Assembly (NCBI GenBank): GCA_023393115.1
Contig: JAEWMS010000036.1
Location: 1-59,415, forward strand
Length of the DNA: 59,415 nucleotides
Direction: 5' to 3'
Origin: Bacillota bacterium
GTDB taxonomy: Bacteria > Bacillota > Clostridia > Acetivibrionales > DSM-1351
In this document: positions 1-9,131 of the stretch, in pieces
Layout of the letters: each line of letters starts with the position of its first letter
How positions within the stretch are numbered: position 1 is the stretch's first letter
Position numbers and translations under genes: made by a program
Notes under the pieces: model-generated
The model's database searches: none
What the model was told of the DNA's origin: nothing
Seen by the model: only the letters and a program-made list of their open reading frames with translations

Positions 1-127
1 TCCAGTCTCCCATATTCAATTTTCAAAATGCATCTGTAGATGCTTTGTTTGCTATACTCTTTTTACCCAACTAAAATTCTAAATAATATTTACATTTTCT
101 ATTGACTATTCATAGTTGGTCTCCTTA
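1..127. repeat. Left copy of 127-bp terminal inverted repeat
   Basis: Bases 1-127 are the exact reverse complement of bases 59289-59415. Identity stops at base 128 (A here, where a T would be needed to match A59288). Read outward, each end enters the same element, beginning TAAGGAGACCAACTATG, an RBS-like AGGAG followed by a four-codon ORF. The repeat holds no long ORF. I infer an assembly contig end at a dispersed repeat, because 127 is also a common maximum k-mer length of short-read assemblers. Confidence 0.9.
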
Positions 128-224
128 ACATTTTAGTTTGCTGCAGCTCCTGTCTGACTGAATTAATCCAACTGAGTTCATTTTTATACGAGGAAATAAT
201 GTTTTCAGACATTTAAAGCGGGAA

Positions 225-1032
225 ATGAGGATTAATTTGAATACATTTTTACTTCAGAAAGAAAGCCCCTCTGTTGAAAGCAACTATGTACAATATATTG
301 ATGTTCTGAGAGTATTGTCAATGTTCTCTGTTATGTTTCTACACACTGCTGCCGGGTCCCTCAGGGTTAATCTCAACTCTAACCTATGGCATTTTTCCAA
401 TATTTTAACATCTATTATGAGCACCAGTGTACCCATCTTCTTTATGGTGTCCGGTGCAATGCTGTTGAGACAAGGTAAAACAGTATCAATTTCATATACA
501 TATAAAAAGCGACTTCCAAAGGCATTTGTCCCTTTCCTTGTTTGGTCTATTGTCGCTGTTGCATATTATGGAATTATAGGAATTTATCTAAACGGAAACT
601 TACATGATACCAAATCAAGGCTTATAAATATTATGAGTACTCCAACTACAGTACATTTATGGTTTATGTATGCTCTTATTCCTCTTTATCTGATCTCTCC
701 CATTTTAAAGACTCTTGTAGACACAATGTCATCTAAACTATTTAAGTATTGACTTGTGTTATGGTTTGTTTTCAGTTCCGTTTTTCCAACCTTGGCAGCA
801 TTAGTACCTGGAACTGTACGACCTCTTTTTGTTTTGTCAAAGAAATTCTCCCTTAATTTTATTAACGGGTACATAGGTTACTTCCTTCTCGGTTATTATC
901 TGCTTAATTACAATAAGAAAATATCCATCAAGCTTTTGTCCTTGATAATAGTGCTGGATACTGCTGGTATTTCTATTTGTCCTTGTGTTATCTGTAGCAA
1001 TTTTCTTATTGGTAAAAGAGATTGTCTTATAG
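225..1032 (+). pseudogene. Decayed acyltransferase-3 family membrane protein
   Basis: The N-terminal 175 residues read like an acyltransferase-3 (OafA/WecH-type) integral membrane O-acyltransferase: YIDVLRVLSMFSVMFLHT near residue 24, then FFMVSGAMLL and a run of hydrophobic segments. An in-frame TGA at 750-752 stops the frame, yet the same frame continues as membrane protein (LVLWFVFSSVFPTLAALVP, then INGYIGYFLLGYYLL). Near 950 the hydrophobic coding moves to the +1 frame and ends with a typical C-terminal segment (FVLVLSVAIFLLVKEIVL) at TAG 1030-1032. The whole is about 270 codons against roughly 350 usual for the family, so an internal part is probably also missing. The gene is next to the terminal repeat. 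It is very unlikely to make a working enzyme unless the stop is a sequencing error. Confidence 0.8.
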
Positions 1033-1052
1033 TAATGCATGTAAAATATGGT

Positions 1053-1083
1053 AAAACCCCTGGAGTTGATGTCCAGGGGTTTT
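1053..1083. terminator. Bidirectional terminator between pseudogene and xylA
   Basis: A perfect 12-bp stem (AAAACCCCTGGA / TCCAGGGGTTTT) with a 7-base loop. It gives a U-run on the plus strand and an A-run that becomes U on the minus strand. It sits 30 bases downstream of the xylA stop and 20 bases after the pseudogene remnant. Confidence 0.9.
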
Positions 1084-1113
1084 GTAATAAAATGTTTTAT
1101 ATTCAAATATCAA

Positions 1114-2430
1114 TTATTTAGTTTCGCAGATGTACTGGTTCAAAAGTGATTCCAGCATTTCCTGACGTCCTGACTTATTCTGGATCTTAGCATTGAGAGC
1201 GTGCTGTTCCAATTCTTTAAAGCCAACCTTACCGTCAACGATATCCTTACCGATTCCGGTTGTGTAGCTTGAATATCTGTCAGCAACAAATGCATCAAAC
1301 TTACCATCTGTTATCATCTTGTTAGCTATGATAAGACCCTTTGCAAAGGTATCCATACCGGCAATGTGACCATAGAACAAATCTGCTGGTTCAAAGGATC
1401 CTCTTCTAACCTTTGAGTCAAAGTTCAAACCGCCTTTACCCAAACCGCCTGCTTTTATTACTTCATACATAGCTAGAGTTGCATCGTAGATGTTAGTTGG
1501 GAATTGGTCTGTATCCCATCCGAGCATTACATCACCCTGGTTAGCATCAATGCTTCCCAGCATATTGTTAATTCTTGAAACAGCAAGTTCATGCTGGAAG
1601 GTATGTCCAGCCAAGGTTGCATGGTTTGCTTCTATGTTGAGCTTAAAGTATGGATCCAAGCCGTAAGTCTTTAAGAATCCGATAACTGTACCTGCATCAA
1701 AATCATACTGGTGCTTTGTTGGTTCCTTTGGCTTTGGTTCGATAAGGAACTGTCCGTTAAAGCCTATTTCCTTAGCATAATCAACAGCCATCTTGAGGAA
1801 TCTTGCCAGGTTGTCTAATTCTAATTTCATGTCTGTATTCAACAGTGTTTCATAACCTTCTCTACCACCCCAGAATACATAGTTTTCTCCACCTAATTCC
1901 TTTGTGATTTCCATTGCCTTCTTAACCTGTGCAGCAGCGAATGCGAAGATATCAGCATTTGGTGAAGTTGAAGCACCGTGCATGAATCTTGGGTTACCAA
2001 ATGCATTTGTAGTTCCCCAGAGAAGCTTAACATCACTGGATTTCATTCTATCTTTTATAGCTGCAACTATAACGTCGAGGTTCTTATTTGTTTCTGCAAG
2101 TGTATCTCCTTCGGGAGCTATATCTCTATCGTGGAAGCAGAAAAATGGAACTCCGATTTTTTCAGCAAATTCGAAATTTGCTTCAACCTTGAACTTCGCA
2201 CCGTCCATAGCTGACATTGTGTTCCAAGGTCTTACCCATGAACCGGCACCGAACATATCTGCTCCGGCTGCTGCAAAAGTATGCCAGTATGCAACTGCAA
2301 ATCTTAAATGATCCTTCATTGTCTTTCCGCCTATAACCGCATCTGGATTATAGTACTTGAATGCTAATGGATTATCAGATCCACTGCCTTCATACTTGAT
2401 TTTTGAAATTCCGCTAAAAATTTCTGACAT
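1114..2430 (-). CDS. xylA: Xylose isomerase
   Basis: Converts D-xylose to D-xylulose in the cytoplasm, the first step of the isomerase pathway. The 438-residue product carries both family signatures: FHDRDIAPEG around residues 99-108, with the catalytic His at about 100, and the metal-site segment EPKPKEPTKHQYD. Length fits the class II (long) xylose isomerases. An upstream in-frame ATG at 2442 exists, but that ATG is part of the Shine-Dalgarno (ATGGAGGGTATT) for the ATG at 2430, so I chose 2430. It is the last gene of the xylB-ROK-xylA set. A small perfect hairpin (GCGTGC/GCACGC, 2445-2460) lies just upstream in the 70-base gap and could be a processing or attenuation site. A terminator follows. 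Confidence 0.97.
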   Translation of the reverse strand: MSEIFSGISKIKYEGSGSDNPLAFKYYNPDAVIGGKTMKDHLRFAVAYWHTFAAAGADMFGAGSWVRPWNTMSAMDGAKFKVEANFEFAEKIGVPFFCFHDRDIAPEGDTLAETNKNLDVIVAAIKDRMKSSDVKLLWGTTNAFGNPRFMHGASTSPNADIFAFAAAQVKKAMEITKELGGENYVFWGGREGYETLLNTDMKLELDNLARFLKMAVDYAKEIGFNGQFLIEPKPKEPTKHQYDFDAGTVIGFLKTYGLDPYFKLNIEANHATLAGHTFQHELAVSRINNMLGSIDANQGDVMLGWDTDQFPTNIYDATLAMYEVIKAGGLGKGGLNFDSKVRRGSFEPADLFYGHIAGMDTFAKGLIIANKMITDGKFDAFVADRYSSYTTGIGKDIVDGKVGFKELEQHALNAKIQNKSGRQEMLESLLNQYICETK

Positions 2431-2499
2431 AATACCCTCCATCCGCGTGCCATTGCACGCATTTTAATAAATTTTTTATCAACGTGTATATAATGCACT

Positions 2500-3711
2500 C
2501 TACAGCTTATAGCCAAAGAGTTTTTTTAATGGTATAATTGCTGCTCCAAGTGCCGAGGTATCCTCCCCTAATTCGGAAATGAGTATCTCAACCCTTGAGG
2601 CCGGATATTTCAAGGCCTTAGCTAACGCAATACTCCTAAGGTGCTCAATAATATCCTCCGGTAATTTTGCAAGTTCCTTTCCAAGCACTATCCTGGAAGG
2701 GTTTACTGTATTGACGAGATTTGCCAGTGCAAGTCCGAGATATCCGGCTGCTTCAACAAGAATGACCCTAGCAGATTCGTTTCCTGTATTTACGGCACTT
2801 ATAATATCATCAATAGAATTTACCTCATTAACATCCAGAACCTCAGGGAAATCGGTTATCAACCCTTGTCTCACAAGCCTTTGGGCCTTTTCGACCATTG
2901 ACCTGGGCGAAACAAGTGTTTCAAGACAACCATAATTACCACAGGCACATTTGGGTCCATTGTGATCCACCATAATGTGGCCGATTTCACCGGCACTTCC
3001 ACTGCAACCCCTGTAAATACTGCCTCCTGCAAATATGCTTGAGCCAATACCAGACTTCATGTTTATACATACGAAATCCTTTAGTTCTGTACAGCAGCCA
3101 ATCCAGTTTTCACATGTAGCCGAACACATTGCCTCGTTATCAACATATACGGGGAAGCTCCCTACGGTTGACAGCATATTCTTCAGATCAACTTGTTCCC
3201 AACCCAGATTGGGAGCATATATAATTTCGTAAGTTAAACTATCCACCATGCCGGGAACCGAAACTCCAACTCCCAGTAGTCTATCCTCGGCAATATGGTT
3301 CACCGCTATAATCTGGCTGACTTTTTCCTCAATAAGCTTTACTGCATCTGAAACTGATTGTATAGACCCACTTGAGATTTTATCCCTGAATTCAACATTC
3401 CCGGTAATATCCATAAGTATGAATCGGATATAGTCTACATCAATATCTACTCCTATGGAGTAATAGCTTTTAGGATTAAGCTCATAAAGGTTGGGCCTTC
3501 TTCCGCCTTTTGAGACTCCTATACCAGCTTCACGAATATAACCCTTTTCCAGAAGATTTGATACAATAATTCCACAAGCAGTTGGAGACAGTCCCGTGAG
3601 CTGGGCCAGATCCGCCTTTGATAACTGCTTGTTGGTTCTTATCAATTTCAATAGGGAAGTTTCGTTAAATTGCTTCAGGAACTTGTTATTTCCTGTCTTA
3701 CCCGGTTTCAT
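2500..3711 (-). CDS. xylR: ROK-family xylose repressor (XylR type)
   Basis: A 403-residue DNA-binding repressor of the ROK family (NagC/XylR). An N-terminal winged helix-turn-helix covers about residues 15-62 (KADLAQLTGLSPTACGIIVS). It is followed by an ASKHA-fold sugar-binding domain with GVDIDVDYIRF near 87 and GEIGHI at 241-246. The zinc-binding loop CACGNYGCLE is at 255-264. RBS is GGGGGCAGGAAC before ATG. Lying between xylB and xylA on the same strand, it most likely senses xylose or a related sugar and represses the operon, probably through the palindrome upstream of xylB. The function as xylose regulator is inferred from context; the family call is secure. Confidence 0.9.
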   Translation of the reverse strand: MKPGKTGNNKFLKQFNETSLLKLIRTNKQLSKADLAQLTGLSPTACGIIVSNLLEKGYIREAGIGVSKGGRRPNLYELNPKSYYSIGVDIDVDYIRFILMDITGNVEFRDKISSGSIQSVSDAVKLIEEKVSQIIAVNHIAEDRLLGVGVSVPGMVDSLTYEIIYAPNLGWEQVDLKNMLSTVGSFPVYVDNEAMCSATCENWIGCCTELKDFVCINMKSGIGSSIFAGGSIYRGCSGSAGEIGHIMVDHNGPKCACGNYGCLETLVSPRSMVEKAQRLVRQGLITDFPEVLDVNEVNSIDDIISAVNTGNESARVILVEAAGYLGLALANLVNTVNPSRIVLGKELAKLPEDIIEHLRSIALAKALKYPASRVEILISELGEDTSALGAAIIPLKKLFGYKL

Positions 3712-3783
3712 GTTCCTGCCCCCTTCCCCACATTAGTACATTTCGAAGCTTCTACCGGCATAAACATCATATCGGTTTATCAA

Positions 3784-5313
3784 TTACTTTAGAATGTTAT
3801 TAAGTTGTGTAAAGTCGTCCTTCAATGACTTATACAACTTTGCATACAATTTATAGAATCCATCGTATTTACTGATGTTTTCCTGAATTGGTGCCAAAGT
3901 ATCCTTAACCTGAATAATTGCTTCACAAGCTTCAGGAACACTCTTGTATATTCCTGCACCTACTCCGGCCAGTATTGCAACACCAAGTGCTCCGCCTTCG
4001 TCAGACTTGATTCTGTTGATATTTGTTCCGAATATATCTGCCTGCATCTGTCTCCAGATATCACTCTTTCCGCCGCCGCCCGAAGCTCTAACCTCGGATA
4101 CGTTAACACCCATACCTCTGATAATTTCCATACAATCTCTAAGGCTGAAAGTTACACCTTCCATTATTGAGCGGACAAAATGGGGTTTTGTGTGTGAAGC
4201 TGTCAACCCAAAGAATACTCCTCTTGCATTTGGATCAAGGTGAGGTGTTCTTTCGCCCATCAGATATGGCAGATAAACAAGTCCATCACTGCAAGGCTTG
4301 ATTGTTTCAGCCTCGGCATCAAGGAGTTTATAAATATAAATATCTGATAATTTCGATGTCATAACTTCTTCAGCACAGAAGTTATCTCTGAACCAGCTCA
4401 GTGAAAGACCTGCTCCCTGTGTAACACCCATTATGTGATAGGTATTTGGCACTGCATGACAGAACGTATGAACTCTTCCCAATGGGTCGATAGTCAATTT
4501 GTCTGTATATGCAAAAACAACACCTGAAGTTCCAATTGTAGATGATACTACTCCCGGTTTAACGATACCGTTACCTACAGCGCCGGCAGCCTGATCACCG
4601 GCTCCGCCTACAACAATTGTTCCTTCATTGAGTCCTGTTGCTGCAGCAGCAGAAGCGGTAACCTTTCCTGTTACTTCCTGTGATTCATACATCTTACCAA
4701 GCATTGAAGTGGATAATCCTAATTTGCTAACAACCTCGTCACTCCACTTTCTTTCGGCTATATTCATCAACTGCATACCGCTGGCATCTGAAACTTCTGT
4801 TGCATATTCTCCGGTCAGTCTTAATCGGATATAATCCTTCGGCAGCAATATCTTTGCAATTTTTTCAAATACCTGGGGCTCATTATTTTTAACCCACATG
4901 ATCTTTGATGCAGTAAACCCTGTAAGTGCCGGATTAGCTGTAATTTCAATCAATCTTTCCTTCCCGATGATCTCTGTAATCTGATCACATTCAGCAGCGC
5001 TTCTCTGATCGCACCAGATAATAGCTTTCCTGAGTACCTTGTCATCCTTATCAAGAAGTACGGCTCCATGCATTTGGCCCGATAAGCCTATACCCTTTAT
5101 TTCTCGCTTATCAACACCACTTTTTAATAAAACATTATTTATACTTTCACATGTGCCCCTCCACCATTCTTCAGGTTCTTGCTCTGCCCATCCGAGATTT
5201 GGCTGATAAAGTGGGTACTCCACGGTGGAACTTGCTACAGGTTTTCCAGTTTCATTAAACAATACAGTCTTTACACCTGAGGTTCCAAGATCGATACCAA
5301 TTAGAAAAGACAA
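3784..5313 (-). CDS. xylB: Xylulokinase
   Basis: An FGGY-family kinase that phosphorylates D-xylulose to xylulose-5-phosphate, feeding the pentose phosphate pathway. It has 509 residues, usual for XylB. The phosphate-binding N-terminus GIDLGTSGVKTVLF (6-19), the xylulose-binding SGQMHG (78-83) and the catalytic Asp in GGAGDQAAG (about 240) are visible. The start codon is TTG (5313-5311), supported by AAAGGGGG eight bases upstream and by the family N-terminus beginning within a few residues. It is the first gene of xylB-xylR-xylA, directly behind a good sigma-A promoter that overlaps a 27-bp palindrome. Confidence 0.96.
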   Translation of the reverse strand: MSFLIGIDLGTSGVKTVLFNETGKPVASSTVEYPLYQPNLGWAEQEPEEWWRGTCESINNVLLKSGVDKREIKGIGLSGQMHGAVLLDKDDKVLRKAIIWCDQRSAAECDQITEIIGKERLIEITANPALTGFTASKIMWVKNNEPQVFEKIAKILLPKDYIRLRLTGEYATEVSDASGMQLMNIAERKWSDEVVSKLGLSTSMLGKMYESQEVTGKVTASAAAATGLNEGTIVVGGAGDQAAGAVGNGIVKPGVVSSTIGTSGVVFAYTDKLTIDPLGRVHTFCHAVPNTYHIMGVTQGAGLSLSWFRDNFCAEEVMTSKLSDIYIYKLLDAEAETIKPCSDGLVYLPYLMGERTPHLDPNARGVFFGLTASHTKPHFVRSIMEGVTFSLRDCMEIIRGMGVNVSEVRASGGGGKSDIWRQMQADIFGTNINRIKSDEGGALGVAILAGVGAGIYKSVPEACEAIIQVKDTLAPIQENISKYDGFYKLYAKLYKSLKDDFTQLNNILK

Positions 5314-5337
5314 TGTATAGTCCCCCTTTCCAAAGTT

Positions 5338-5364
5338 TACTTTGTAATATTATATTATAAAGTA
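5338..5364. promoter_or_regulatory. Palindromic operator at the xylB promoter
   Basis: A 27-bp palindrome (TACTTTGTAATAT / ATATTATAAAGTA around a central T) in which 12 of 13 pairs are complementary and the thirteenth is G-T. Its right end overlaps the -10 box (5361-5366) of the xylB promoter and it covers the expected transcription start. That is the position expected for a repressor site, so I infer binding by the ROK protein encoded one gene downstream. Confidence 0.65.
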
Positions 5365-5389
5365 TATCAATTATTCGCTGTATCATCAA
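5361..5389 (-). promoter_or_regulatory. Sigma-A promoter of xylB-xylR-xylA
   Basis: On the minus strand the -35 TTGATG (5389-5384) and -10 TATACT (5366-5361) are separated by exactly 17 bases. The leader to the TTG start is about 40 bases. Confidence 0.7.
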
Positions 5390-5456
5390 GATGTTTTATA
5401 AAAAAAGCTAAAGTTTTTATTTTAACTTTATTAAGATTATCCCGTATTACAGCAAA

Positions 5457-5488
5457 AAACACGTATGGTCACAAAGCCATACGTGTTT
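5457..5488 (-). terminator. Terminator after the 85-residue gene
   Basis: Perfect stem AAACACGTATGG / CCATACGTGTTT with an 8-base loop. On the minus strand it runs into a T-run, so it ends transcription of the small gene at 5548-5805. Confidence 0.85.
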
Positions 5489-5547
5489 AGAATTTACATT
5501 CTTATTATTAAAAATACATTATTTTAGTTATTCAATTTGAAAATAAA

Positions 5548-5805
5548 TTAATATAGTACAATCTCAAACCTGTCAAATGTTATTGATTCACCGAAATGAT
5601 CACTGTTAAAGCTGGTTTTTCTATATATTCCAAACTCGGTTGTGTTTTTCTTCAGCCATATGGGAACCTCAATGTCCAGCTGTTTACAAACTGAAATGAG
5701 ACATTCCTCCAATTGATCATGGAAGATTCCGTTTTCGTTATCCGGAACTGCCCAGGCTTCCTTTAATAACTTTCCGCTTTTGATTAATCTGCCATATAGT
5801 TTCAA
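5548..5805 (-). CDS. Small protein of unknown function (85 aa)
   Basis: I do not recognise a family. The product is soluble, with no signal peptide or membrane segment, mildly acidic in the middle (HDQLEECLISVCKQL near 29-43), and ends FDRFEIVLY. The start is TTG with AAGGGG upstream. It has its own terminator and a 138-base upstream gap, so it is a single-gene unit between the xyl and cimA blocks. Composition and a clear RBS make it a real gene. Confidence 0.7.
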   Translation of the reverse strand: MKLYGRLIKSGKLLKEAWAVPDNENGIFHDQLEECLISVCKQLDIEVPIWLKKNTTEFGIYRKTSFNSDHFGESITFDRFEIVLY

Positions 5806-5943
5806 AATATTGATCCCCTTAACTTAATTATTTGTACTATTATACAAAGATACGGTTATTATATACCATTTCATTAAATAATAGTAGCAAAAAAATAGTC
5901 AGGTGTACTGATATGTAACAGTATGGTCAGAGGCTTAACCCTT

Positions 5944-7515
5944 TCATCTACCGGTTCCCTTCATAAGCTTGTGCTCCACAGAATCCACCAATGCTCTCCA
6001 GCTGGCTTCAATTATGTCAGTTGAAACCCCCACTGTTGTCCATACATCTTGCCCGTCGGTTGTCTCAATTAAAACTCTAACTTTTGAAGCTGTCGCAAAG
6101 TTGGAATCCAATACTCTAACCTTATAGTCGGTCAGTTTCATTTCAGCTATTTCCGGATAGAAACGTTCCAGGGCTTTTCTCAAGGCCATGTCAAGAGCAT
6201 TAACCGGACCGTCGCCTTCTGCAGCTGTTATCTCAGTCTGTCCATCTACCAGTATTTTTATCATTGCAGATGAATTAACACTGTTTACAGTGGGTTCGTT
6301 TACTATAACCTTGAATTCCTTCAGTTCAAAAAAAGGCTTGTATTTACCCAGCATTTTACGGATTACAAGTTCGAAGGAACTCTCTGCACCTTCATACTGG
6401 TACCCTTCGTACTCCAGTTCTTTAAGTCGTTCTATGATCTTTCTGGTTTCAGGAGAATCCTTGGTTATTGAGTTATCCACCATATTTATCATGCTCATTA
6501 CTGCGCTTCTGCCTGCCACCTCGGACATAAGTATATTTCTCTGGTTCCCAACCACCTCAGGGTCAAACATCTCATAGGCAGATGTATTTTTATTTACGGC
6601 ATCGGCATGCATACCCGCCTTGTGGGCAAAGGCACAGCTTCCAACAAAAGGAGCCCTTTCATCATGAATTATGTTAGCTACCTCACTGACATACCTTGCT
6701 GTAGAGGTAAGCTTCTCCATGTTTTCGGTGGGAATACAGTGGTAATTCATCAGTATCTGCAAATTTGGAATTATTGTACACAAATTGGCATTACCGCATC
6801 TTTCCCCAAAGCCGTTTATGGTACCCTGAATCTGAACAGCTCCAGCCTCGACAGCAGCTATGGAGCCTGCAACTGCCATTCCGTTATCATTATGACAGTG
6901 GATTCCTATTGCGCAATCTACCTCATTACGCACAAGACCTGTTATTTTTGCAATATGTGACGGGAGACTTGCCCCTTTTGTATCGCAAAGGCAGATAGTA
7001 TCTGCACCTGCCTTGCAGGCTACTCTCAAAGTTTCCATGGCATAATCGGGGTTGGCATTATATCCGTCAAAAAAATGTTCAGCATCATAAACCACTGTTC
7101 TACCGTTCTCTTTAAGAAATTTTATGGTATCGGATATCATTCTAAGATTTTCTTCCAATGTGGTTTTTAATATATCAGTAACCTGGAAATCCCACGCCTT
7201 TCCAAACACAGCAATTGCCTGGGTTCCCGCCTTCAGAAGAGATTTTAAGTTAGCATCCTCCTCAGGTTTTATGTTAGCCCTCCTGGTGGCACCAAAGGCT
7301 ATTATCTTCGAGGTTGTCAGCTTCAGTTTAAGAACCTTCTCAAAGAACTCCAGATCTTTTGGATTTGAGCCGGGATTTCCCGCTTCAATATAATCTATTC
7401 CTAATTTATCCAGCTTTTTTACTATTTTAAGTTTATCCTCCACAGTAAAGGATATTCCCAACGCCTGCGCTCCGTCTCTAAGTGTTGAATCATATATAAT
7501 TAGCTTGTTTGACAT
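5944..7515 (-). CDS. cimA: (R)-citramalate synthase
   Basis: Condenses pyruvate and acetyl-CoA to (R)-citramalate, which lets the cell make 2-oxobutyrate and isoleucine without threonine deaminase. The 523-residue protein has the HMGL/isopropylmalate-synthase TIM barrel (DSTLRDGAQALG at 9-20, metal-binding GIHCHNDNG, and QGTINGFGERCGN), then the C-terminal LeuA-type regulatory domain. GAQALG in place of the GEQTPG seen in LeuA, the long form and the ending are typical of the citramalate synthase branch rather than LeuA or homocitrate synthase. RBS AAAGGAGAAG. It lies 40 bases after the DUF3307 gene, probably in one transcript with satD. The real leuA is two genes upstream, which fits a branched-chain amino acid function. 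Confidence 0.92.
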   Translation of the reverse strand: MSNKLIIYDSTLRDGAQALGISFTVEDKLKIVKKLDKLGIDYIEAGNPGSNPKDLEFFEKVLKLKLTTSKIIAFGATRRANIKPEEDANLKSLLKAGTQAIAVFGKAWDFQVTDILKTTLEENLRMISDTIKFLKENGRTVVYDAEHFFDGYNANPDYAMETLRVACKAGADTICLCDTKGASLPSHIAKITGLVRNEVDCAIGIHCHNDNGMAVAGSIAAVEAGAVQIQGTINGFGERCGNANLCTIIPNLQILMNYHCIPTENMEKLTSTARYVSEVANIIHDERAPFVGSCAFAHKAGMHADAVNKNTSAYEMFDPEVVGNQRNILMSEVAGRSAVMSMINMVDNSITKDSPETRKIIERLKELEYEGYQYEGAESSFELVIRKMLGKYKPFFELKEFKVIVNEPTVNSVNSSAMIKILVDGQTEITAAEGDGPVNALDMALRKALERFYPEIAEMKLTDYKVRVLDSNFATASKVRVLIETTDGQDVWTTVGVSTDIIEASWRALVDSVEHKLMKGTGR

Positions 7516-7555
7516 ATTTTTCTTCTCCTTTCATTAATGTTATAGCCCTCTAAAG

Positions 7556-8341
7556 TTATAGTCCTTTAAAGACCAATGTATAGGCAGCTACTGAAAATAC
7601 AACGCTCACTAGTGTTCCAATTAAATAATACTCTGCAAACTTTCGGTCTTTCGCTATGGCATCATATCTGGCTATTGACTTGGCTGTCAATATAAAACCA
7701 AGGGCCGAATATTGATTAATACTTATAAAAAATACTATTAATATTCGTTCGAGACTGCCAATTATTGCTCCGGCTCTCTGCTGTTTCTCATTCCTTGCCC
7801 CTTCGTCCTCCGGCTTAAAGGTTGAAAAGAACAAACTGAAGATTATGTTTGCCGGCTTTAATATTAGTAGTATAAGCAACAGCCATTTAATTACTGAAAC
7901 AGGGAGCAGATTTATCATAAGTAACAGATCGTTCCACATTTCATAGAAATATACCAGTCCTCCCGGCAAATTACTTTTTATATATAGCAGAGCTATAAAT
8001 ATCAGCAATACTGCGTGTAAAAGCTGGTCGGCTGTAAATACAATGGCCTGTCTGGTAAAAAAGTAACTGTTGGCAGCCTTTCTACTGAGCCAGTATTTCA
8101 GAGAATCAACCGCGAAATGAGCAAGAACTGCAAGTACAAGACAAATTATGAGCAGTATATTAATTCTTATAAAAATTAATGCCAGCAAATATGGAATACC
8201 ATATTGCATTGCGTGTATTATCACACCGCGGTAACTTGTTTTCTTATTATTTGCTATTTTTTCAGTTTGTAAATAAAAATCCCCTATTACATGCAGAACC
8301 AATAGTAATGAAATAAGTGAAAAACCCAAAATCCTATCCAT
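7556..8341 (-). CDS. DUF3307 multi-pass membrane protein
   Basis: A 261-residue integral membrane protein with about seven hydrophobic segments. The N-terminal region LLVLHVIGDFYLQTEKIA followed by a His- and Asp-containing helix (HFAVDSLKYWL) is characteristic of the DUF3307 family. The biochemical role is unknown. I chose the ATG at 8341 (MDRILGF) because GGGGGGCAGCT precedes it; the ATG 54 bases earlier lacks an RBS. It follows satD by 104 bases on the same strand. satD and DUF3307 genes commonly occur as neighbours, suggesting one functional pair. Confidence 0.85.
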   Translation of the reverse strand: MDRILGFSLISLLLVLHVIGDFYLQTEKIANNKKTSYRGVIIHAMQYGIPYLLALIFIRINILLIICLVLAVLAHFAVDSLKYWLSRKAANSYFFTRQAIVFTADQLLHAVLLIFIALLYIKSNLPGGLVYFYEMWNDLLLMINLLPVSVIKWLLLILLILKPANIIFSLFFSTFKPEDEGARNEKQQRAGAIIGSLERILIVFFISINQYSALGFILTAKSIARYDAIAKDRKFAEYYLIGTLVSVVFSVAAYTLVFKGL

Positions 8342-8445
8342 AGCTGCCCCCCGATAACTTGTTGTATTTACTCTACAGTATTTATCCAGCTGCATTTTAC
8401 ACTTTTGTATTTTTGCCTGCCGGTATTAGCCCTTTCAACCTTATA

Positions 8446-9096
8446 CTAACCCCAAATCCTTACAAAAACCTCTTCCAGGGTTCTTTTTGTATGCATGTAA
8501 GAATAATATCCCGAGCTCTTCAAGCCCCGCTGTACAGATGACTGAACTATTCCCAGCCTACGAGCGGCCTCCCTCTGGTTATTATCACATTCTATTGTTT
8601 CAAGAATCAGTCGTACCTGTTTTGGAGTCCACTTTCCCTGTATAAAGGACCAGAGACTGAAAGTATTGTTTGCTAATTCCACAATGCTTTGATTATCAGA
8701 AGCTGAAATTCCGATTGATGTCTGGTCACTCATTCTGCTGCTCTGATTTTTTTTGATCTTGTTTATCATATGCCTGGCATGATGATAGGCAGCCCCATCG
8801 GCACCAATAGCCATATCTCTGTTAATTTTGGTTGAAATCTCACCACAGCCTATCCCAAATCTTAGCCTCACGGGATAAATTTTAAGAGTTATTTTTTCAA
8901 TTATCTTTATTATTGGTTGAGTTGAATTTAACAGCCCCTGAAACTCATCTCCAAGGGTTATTATAAATTTTGCTGCAATATATTCATCGAATTCGGAATT
9001 TATCTCCTCCAATATTTGTCGAAGCTGTTCCTGTATCTGAAAACGCTCCTTCATTTTACGTGAATTTTTGATATCCCCGATTACGGCAAAATACAT
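8446..9096 (-). CDS. satD: SatD-family protein with C-terminal helix-turn-helix
   Basis: A 216-residue cytoplasmic protein. It starts MYFAVIGDIKNSR, the usual SatD opening, and continues with LGDEFQGLL and RFGIGCGEIST, a cyclase-like alpha/beta core. The last 60 residues look like a helix-turn-helix (QREAARRLGIVQSSVQRGLK). In streptococci satD lies in an acid-inducible operon, but no molecular function is established. Start at 9096 is set by GGAGGTCAAAT; the longer frame to 9141 has no RBS. A regular array of three palindromic sites lies upstream and may be this protein's own target. First gene of satD-DUF3307-cimA. Confidence 0.85.
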   Translation of the reverse strand: MYFAVIGDIKNSRKMKERFQIQEQLRQILEEINSEFDEYIAAKFIITLGDEFQGLLNSTQPIIKIIEKITLKIYPVRLRFGIGCGEISTKINRDMAIGADGAAYHHARHMINKIKKNQSSRMSDQTSIGISASDNQSIVELANNTFSLWSFIQGKWTPKQVRLILETIECDNNQREAARRLGIVQSSVQRGLKSSGYYSYMHTKRTLEEVFVRIWG

Positions 9097-9131
9097 ATTT
9101 GACCTCCGTGTCCAATTTATTACTATAATAT

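Noticed and set aside
1..127. Terminal inverted repeats of one large transposon or integrated element of 59 kb
   Set aside because: The content is core metabolism (ilv-leu, proS, leuS, tadA), there is no transposase or integrase, and 127 exact bases fits an assembly overlap better.
686..1106. Minus-strand ORFs opposite the acyltransferase remnant
   Set aside because: No RBS, no recognisable protein features, and they are antisense to a clear decayed membrane protein gene.
5944..7515. A second leuA or a homocitrate synthase
   Set aside because: The GAQALG opening, the C-terminal regulatory domain and the separate true leuA at 9320-10849 point to citramalate synthase.
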